Shown here: piece after piece, positions 62,748 to 64,000 of the stretch | How the letters are laid out: each line of letters begins with the position of its first letter | Numbering within the stretch: position 1 is the stretch's first letter | Assembly (NCBI RefSeq): GCF_003387355.1 | Contig: NZ_QUNH01000002.1 | Location: 165,606-229,605 of the forward strand | Direction of reading: 5' to 3' | Source of the DNA: Winogradskyella sediminis | Lineage (GTDB): Bacteria > Bacteroidota > Bacteroidia > Flavobacteriales > Flavobacteriaceae | DNA: 64,000 nt | The notes under the pieces: generated by a model | What the model saw: only the letters and a program-made list of their open reading frames with translations | Told to the model about the DNA's origin: nothing | Database searches by the model: none | Position numbers and translations under genes: made by a program

Positions 62748-64000
62748 ATGAGATATAGACTACTATTATTTTTTGTGTTGCTTATTGGCAACTTGGCACA
62801 AGCCCAAATCGTTACAGATTCTGTTCAGCATTTGGATGAAGTGGTGTTGAGTGATGCGAAGCTAAAACGTTATTCTAAAGGTTATAAGCTTAGTATTCTT
62901 AAAGATTCTTTATTACAAAAAAACAAGGCTTCTTTTACGGATTTACTGCGATTTAATACCAATATCTATTTTAAAGAAAATGGTTTTGGTATGGTATCGT
63001 CACCATCGTTTAGAGGGACTAATGCTTCGCAAACTGCTGTAATTTGGAATGGAATTTCTATTAATTCTCAGCTCACAGGTCAAACCGATTTTAATACCAT
63101 AAACACTACTAATTTCAATAGTATTGCTATTCGTTCTGGTGGCGGCTCAGTGCAATATGGAAGTGGAGCCATTGGTGGGAGTATTCACCTAAATAATACT
63201 TTGAGCTTTAAACAGCATTTTGACCATACGGCTACGTTGTCCTATGGCAGTTATGAGACTAAAAATATAAGTTATCTATCTTCTTATAGTAATGAGAAAT
63301 TTTCCGTAAATGTGGGATTAAATTATATTGATTCTGAGAATGATTATAAGTATCTAAATACAGATCAATCTAATGAAAATGGTGCGTTCCAGAATGGGAG
63401 TATAAATGCAAATTTAGGTTATGTATTGTCTAGTAAAGATGTTTTAAAACTCTATCATCAAACATTTATTGGTGATCGCGAATTTTCAGGAACGGTTTCC
63501 TCGCCTTCTTTAGCAAAATACGAGGATCAAAATTTTAGAACCATGTTGGAATGGTCGCGCTTTGGAACTGCTATCGATTCAAAATTAAAAATAGCACACT
63601 TACAAGAGCATTTTAAATATTTTGGAAATAAAAATACGGACAATTTTACCTTCGGAAAGGTGAATACGTATTTAGTAAATTATACTGCAGATATTGATTT
63701 GTTGACGGATTTAAAATTAAACCCCATCGTATCCTATAATTATTACGAGGGCAGCGGAAGTAGTTTTAATAATCCTAATCGAAAAGAATTTTCAACGACA
63801 GCCTTGTTACTTTATAACCCAAATGAGAAATGGCACTACGGTTTAAATATTAGGCAAGATGTAACTTCGGGTTTTGAGAGTCCTTTATTATTTTCTTTCG
63901 ATGTGGCTTATAACGTTTCAAATTTTTACCAGCTGAAATTGAATGGCTCTAAAAATTACCGAGTGCCAACATTTAATGATTTGTACTGGCAACCGGGAGG
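62748..64000 (+). CDS. btuB: TonB-dependent outer-membrane receptor, BtuB-like, 5' part
   Basis: Open to the window end (417 codons seen). Signal peptide to about 19 (LLIGNLAQAQ), a TonB box-like HLDEVVLSDAKL, a plug domain (RFNTNIYFKENGFGMVSSPS, FRGTNASQTAVIWNGISINS, RSGGGSVQYGSGAIGGSI) and the start of the beta barrel. The immediately upstream cobalamin riboswitch indicates vitamin B12 import. No CarboxypepD_reg extension, so not a SusC-type protein. Confidence 0.92.
   Translation, partial: MRYRLLLFFVLLIGNLAQAQIVTDSVQHLDEVVLSDAKLKRYSKGYKLSILKDSLLQKNKASFTDLLRFNTNIYFKENGFGMVSSPSFRGTNASQTAVIWNGISINSQLTGQTDFNTINTTNFNSIAIRSGGGSVQYGSGAIGGSIHLNNTLSFKQHFDHTATLSYGSYETKNISYLSSYSNEKFSVNVGLNYIDSENDYKYLNTDQSNENGAFQNGSINANLGYVLSSKDVLKLYHQTFIGDREFSGTVSSPSLAKYEDQNFRTMLEWSRFGTAIDSKLKIAHLQEHFKYFGNKNTDNFTFGKVNTYLVNYTADIDLLTDLKLNPIVSYNYYEGSGSSFNNPNRKEFSTTALLLYNPNEKWHYGLNIRQDVTSGFESPLLFSFDVAYNVSNFYQLKLNGSKNYRVPTFNDLYWQPG

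Overview
The window looks like a chromosomal segment of a marine member of the Flavobacteriaceae (Bacteroidota). The evidence is low GC, TAnnTTTG-type -7 promoter boxes, a lack of Shine-Dalgarno sites, type IX secretion (T9SS) C-terminal sorting domains, and family-typical genes: RsmB/NOP methyltransferase, MtaB, zinc-free L31, DUF4199, DUF6090, DUF3307-SatD, and a CarB lacking its allosteric domain. No rRNA, tRNA, CRISPR array, insertion sequence or prophage was seen. The first gene (a GT4 glycosyltransferase) and the last (a TonB-dependent receptor) run off the window.

Layout. 1-5.1 kb: glycosyltransferase end, then a leftward secreted-enzyme operon (CBM9-like protein, M28 and M1 peptidases). 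5.2-7.1 kb: a BlaI repressor with a BlaR1-like M56 membrane protease whose C-terminus is a cell-wall amidase, behind a perfect BlaI-type operator. 7.1-15.5 kb: leftward fatty-acid beta-oxidation genes (acyl-CoA ligase, MarR regulator, FadB-like, thiolase, acyl-CoA dehydrogenase), with a small four-helix-bundle (S23) gene inserted between inverted repeats. 15.7-18.4 kb: a T9SS-secreted PL6 (alginate lyase-like) enzyme. 18.5-26.6 kb: PurL, two T9SS-secreted endonuclease I proteins and an RNA methyltransferase.

26.8-36.7 kb is the most unusual part. Two ECF sigma / anti-sigma / Spy-like cassettes point towards each other and bracket a module of CotH-kinase lipoprotein, EF-hand proteins, a DUF6090 protein, a YHYH lipoprotein, a MORN-repeat lipoprotein, a SCO-type copper chaperone and a beta-propeller lipoprotein. 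Four start regions in this module share the same bipartite motif, CAAGT-N15-CATCTAAA, with invariant spacing, and the motif was not seen elsewhere. This looks like a private ECF regulon, plausibly for metal or envelope homeostasis. One EF-hand gene is interrupted exactly at an A AAA AAA heptamer, with two more EF-hands continuing in the -1 frame.

36.7-64 kb: a probable small RNA gene; an MsbA-like exporter, phosphohexomutase, GT2 and DUF4199 operon; ribosomal protein L31; a GlmU-like enzyme; a peptide-binding lipoprotein; MtaB; a lytic transglycosylase with cardiolipin synthase; L34; CarB; a minimal T9SS protein; a thioesterase / DUF3307 / SatD operon behind three phased palindromes; RmuC; and a vitamin B12 uptake locus (BtuF-C-D leftward; cobalamin riboswitch plus TonB receptor rightward). 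All functional calls are from sequence inspection and family knowledge; nothing was searched.
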